Assembly: GCA_963377175.1 (NCBI GenBank) | Contig: CAUJNA010003240.1 | Span: 146,501 to 210,500, forward strand | DNA: 64,000 nt | Direction: 5' to 3' | DNA from: Effrenium voratum | Taxonomy: Eukaryota; Sar; Dinophyceae; Suessiales; Symbiodiniaceae | Part shown: one piece after another, positions 63,645-64,000 of the stretch | Numbering within the stretch: position 1 is the stretch's first letter | Layout of the letters: every line of letters begins with the position of its first letter | Notes under the pieces: generated by a model | What the model saw: the letters and a program-made list of their open reading frames with translations, nothing else | Told to the model about the DNA's origin: nothing | Database searches by the model: none | Position numbers and translations under genes: made by a program

Positions 63645-64000
63645 CTCTCTTCAAGTGCGCATGCTATCATGCACTAGACCTGCATGCTGCCCACCCCAGC
63701 CTCTCAGAACATCTCGCTGTGCTCCTCAGCTATGCCTTGGAAAGCGGAACCGATGCGCACAGGGAAGGGCCGCTGCCATATAAGGGAAAAGTGAGAAGAA
63801 ATGCAAGTGTGAGATGCTACACTTCCCATAGTTGCATCTCTTGTCAGGTCCCCTCATGAGCTTTGCAGTGCAGTGCAAACACTGTGTTCAATAGTGACAC
63901 TGTCAAGTGAGAAGTACGTGATGAACATATCGCAAGCCAAAGGGGGGCATAAAGCAGCCACACGATATGCATGCTTATCTCATGCATGCACTGCTCCTCA

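Larger units (their letters stand above)
45800..64000. repeat. Large direct repeat, copy 2
   Basis: It matches 12523-30770 in the same orientation. Main differences from copy 1: deletions of 11, 9, 1, 5 and 3 nt in 47567-48055, -4 near 50120, -1 and +5 near 51150-51205, -2 near 51785, -13 near 52607, +1 near 53461 and 53692, a complex +3 change near 54257, and -6 and -2 near 58277-58480, plus scattered single-base changes. Confidence 0.95.

Overview
The window reads as nuclear DNA of a dinoflagellate. The basis is: genes broken into small exons by introns of about 47-60 bp, some with GC rather than GT donors; a DUF7869-type gene; a methyltransferase-fold gene with DPW repeats; an AP2-like domain; and a copia retrotransposon carrying extra enzyme domains. 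All are traits I know from Symbiodiniaceae and related genomes. The species cannot be named from the sequence. No rRNA, tRNA, CRISPR array or bacterial operon was seen.

Layout. 1-12,520: poorly coding DNA with a probable AP2-like gene (3791-4264), one unrecognised multi-exon gene (about 7607-9595), and two copies (4814-6190 and 10640-12100) of a block built of TCTCATA arrays facing TATGAGA arrays, with 80-90 nt hairpins inside. A run of alternating CA/CG follows the first block. 12,523-30,770: a gene-bearing block holding a foldback element with palindromes, a methyltransferase-fold gene (about 13.4-16.5 kb), a DUF7869 gene (17092-19826), a long unrecognised gene (20652-24879), a lysine-rich gene, a spliced serine recombinase on the minus strand (25787-26691), and an acidic repeat protein on the minus strand (29149-29917). 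30,770-33,232: TCTCATA arrays and apparently empty DNA. 33,233-45,699: one minus-strand Ty1/copia element with 160-bp LTRs. 45,700-45,799: exactly 100 N, a placeholder scaffold gap. 45,800-64,000: a second, nearly identical direct copy of 12,523-30,770.

The most interesting object is the copia element. After Gag, protease, integrase, reverse transcriptase and RNase H it continues for about 4.5 kb with coding sequence for a methyltransferase-like domain, an SGNH-hydrolase domain with all its catalytic blocks, a Tpt1/KptA-like RNA 2'-phosphotransferase domain, and a zinc-ribbon protein. The parts lie in six overlapping long frames that alternate between two reading frames.

The 18.2-kb repeated block may be a true segmental duplication, an uncollapsed second haplotype or strain joined at the gap, or a very large mobile element (it holds a serine recombinase and an RNase-H-like DUF7869 gene). 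The two copies differ mainly by short indels, many of them in exons, so neither copy is intact for every gene.
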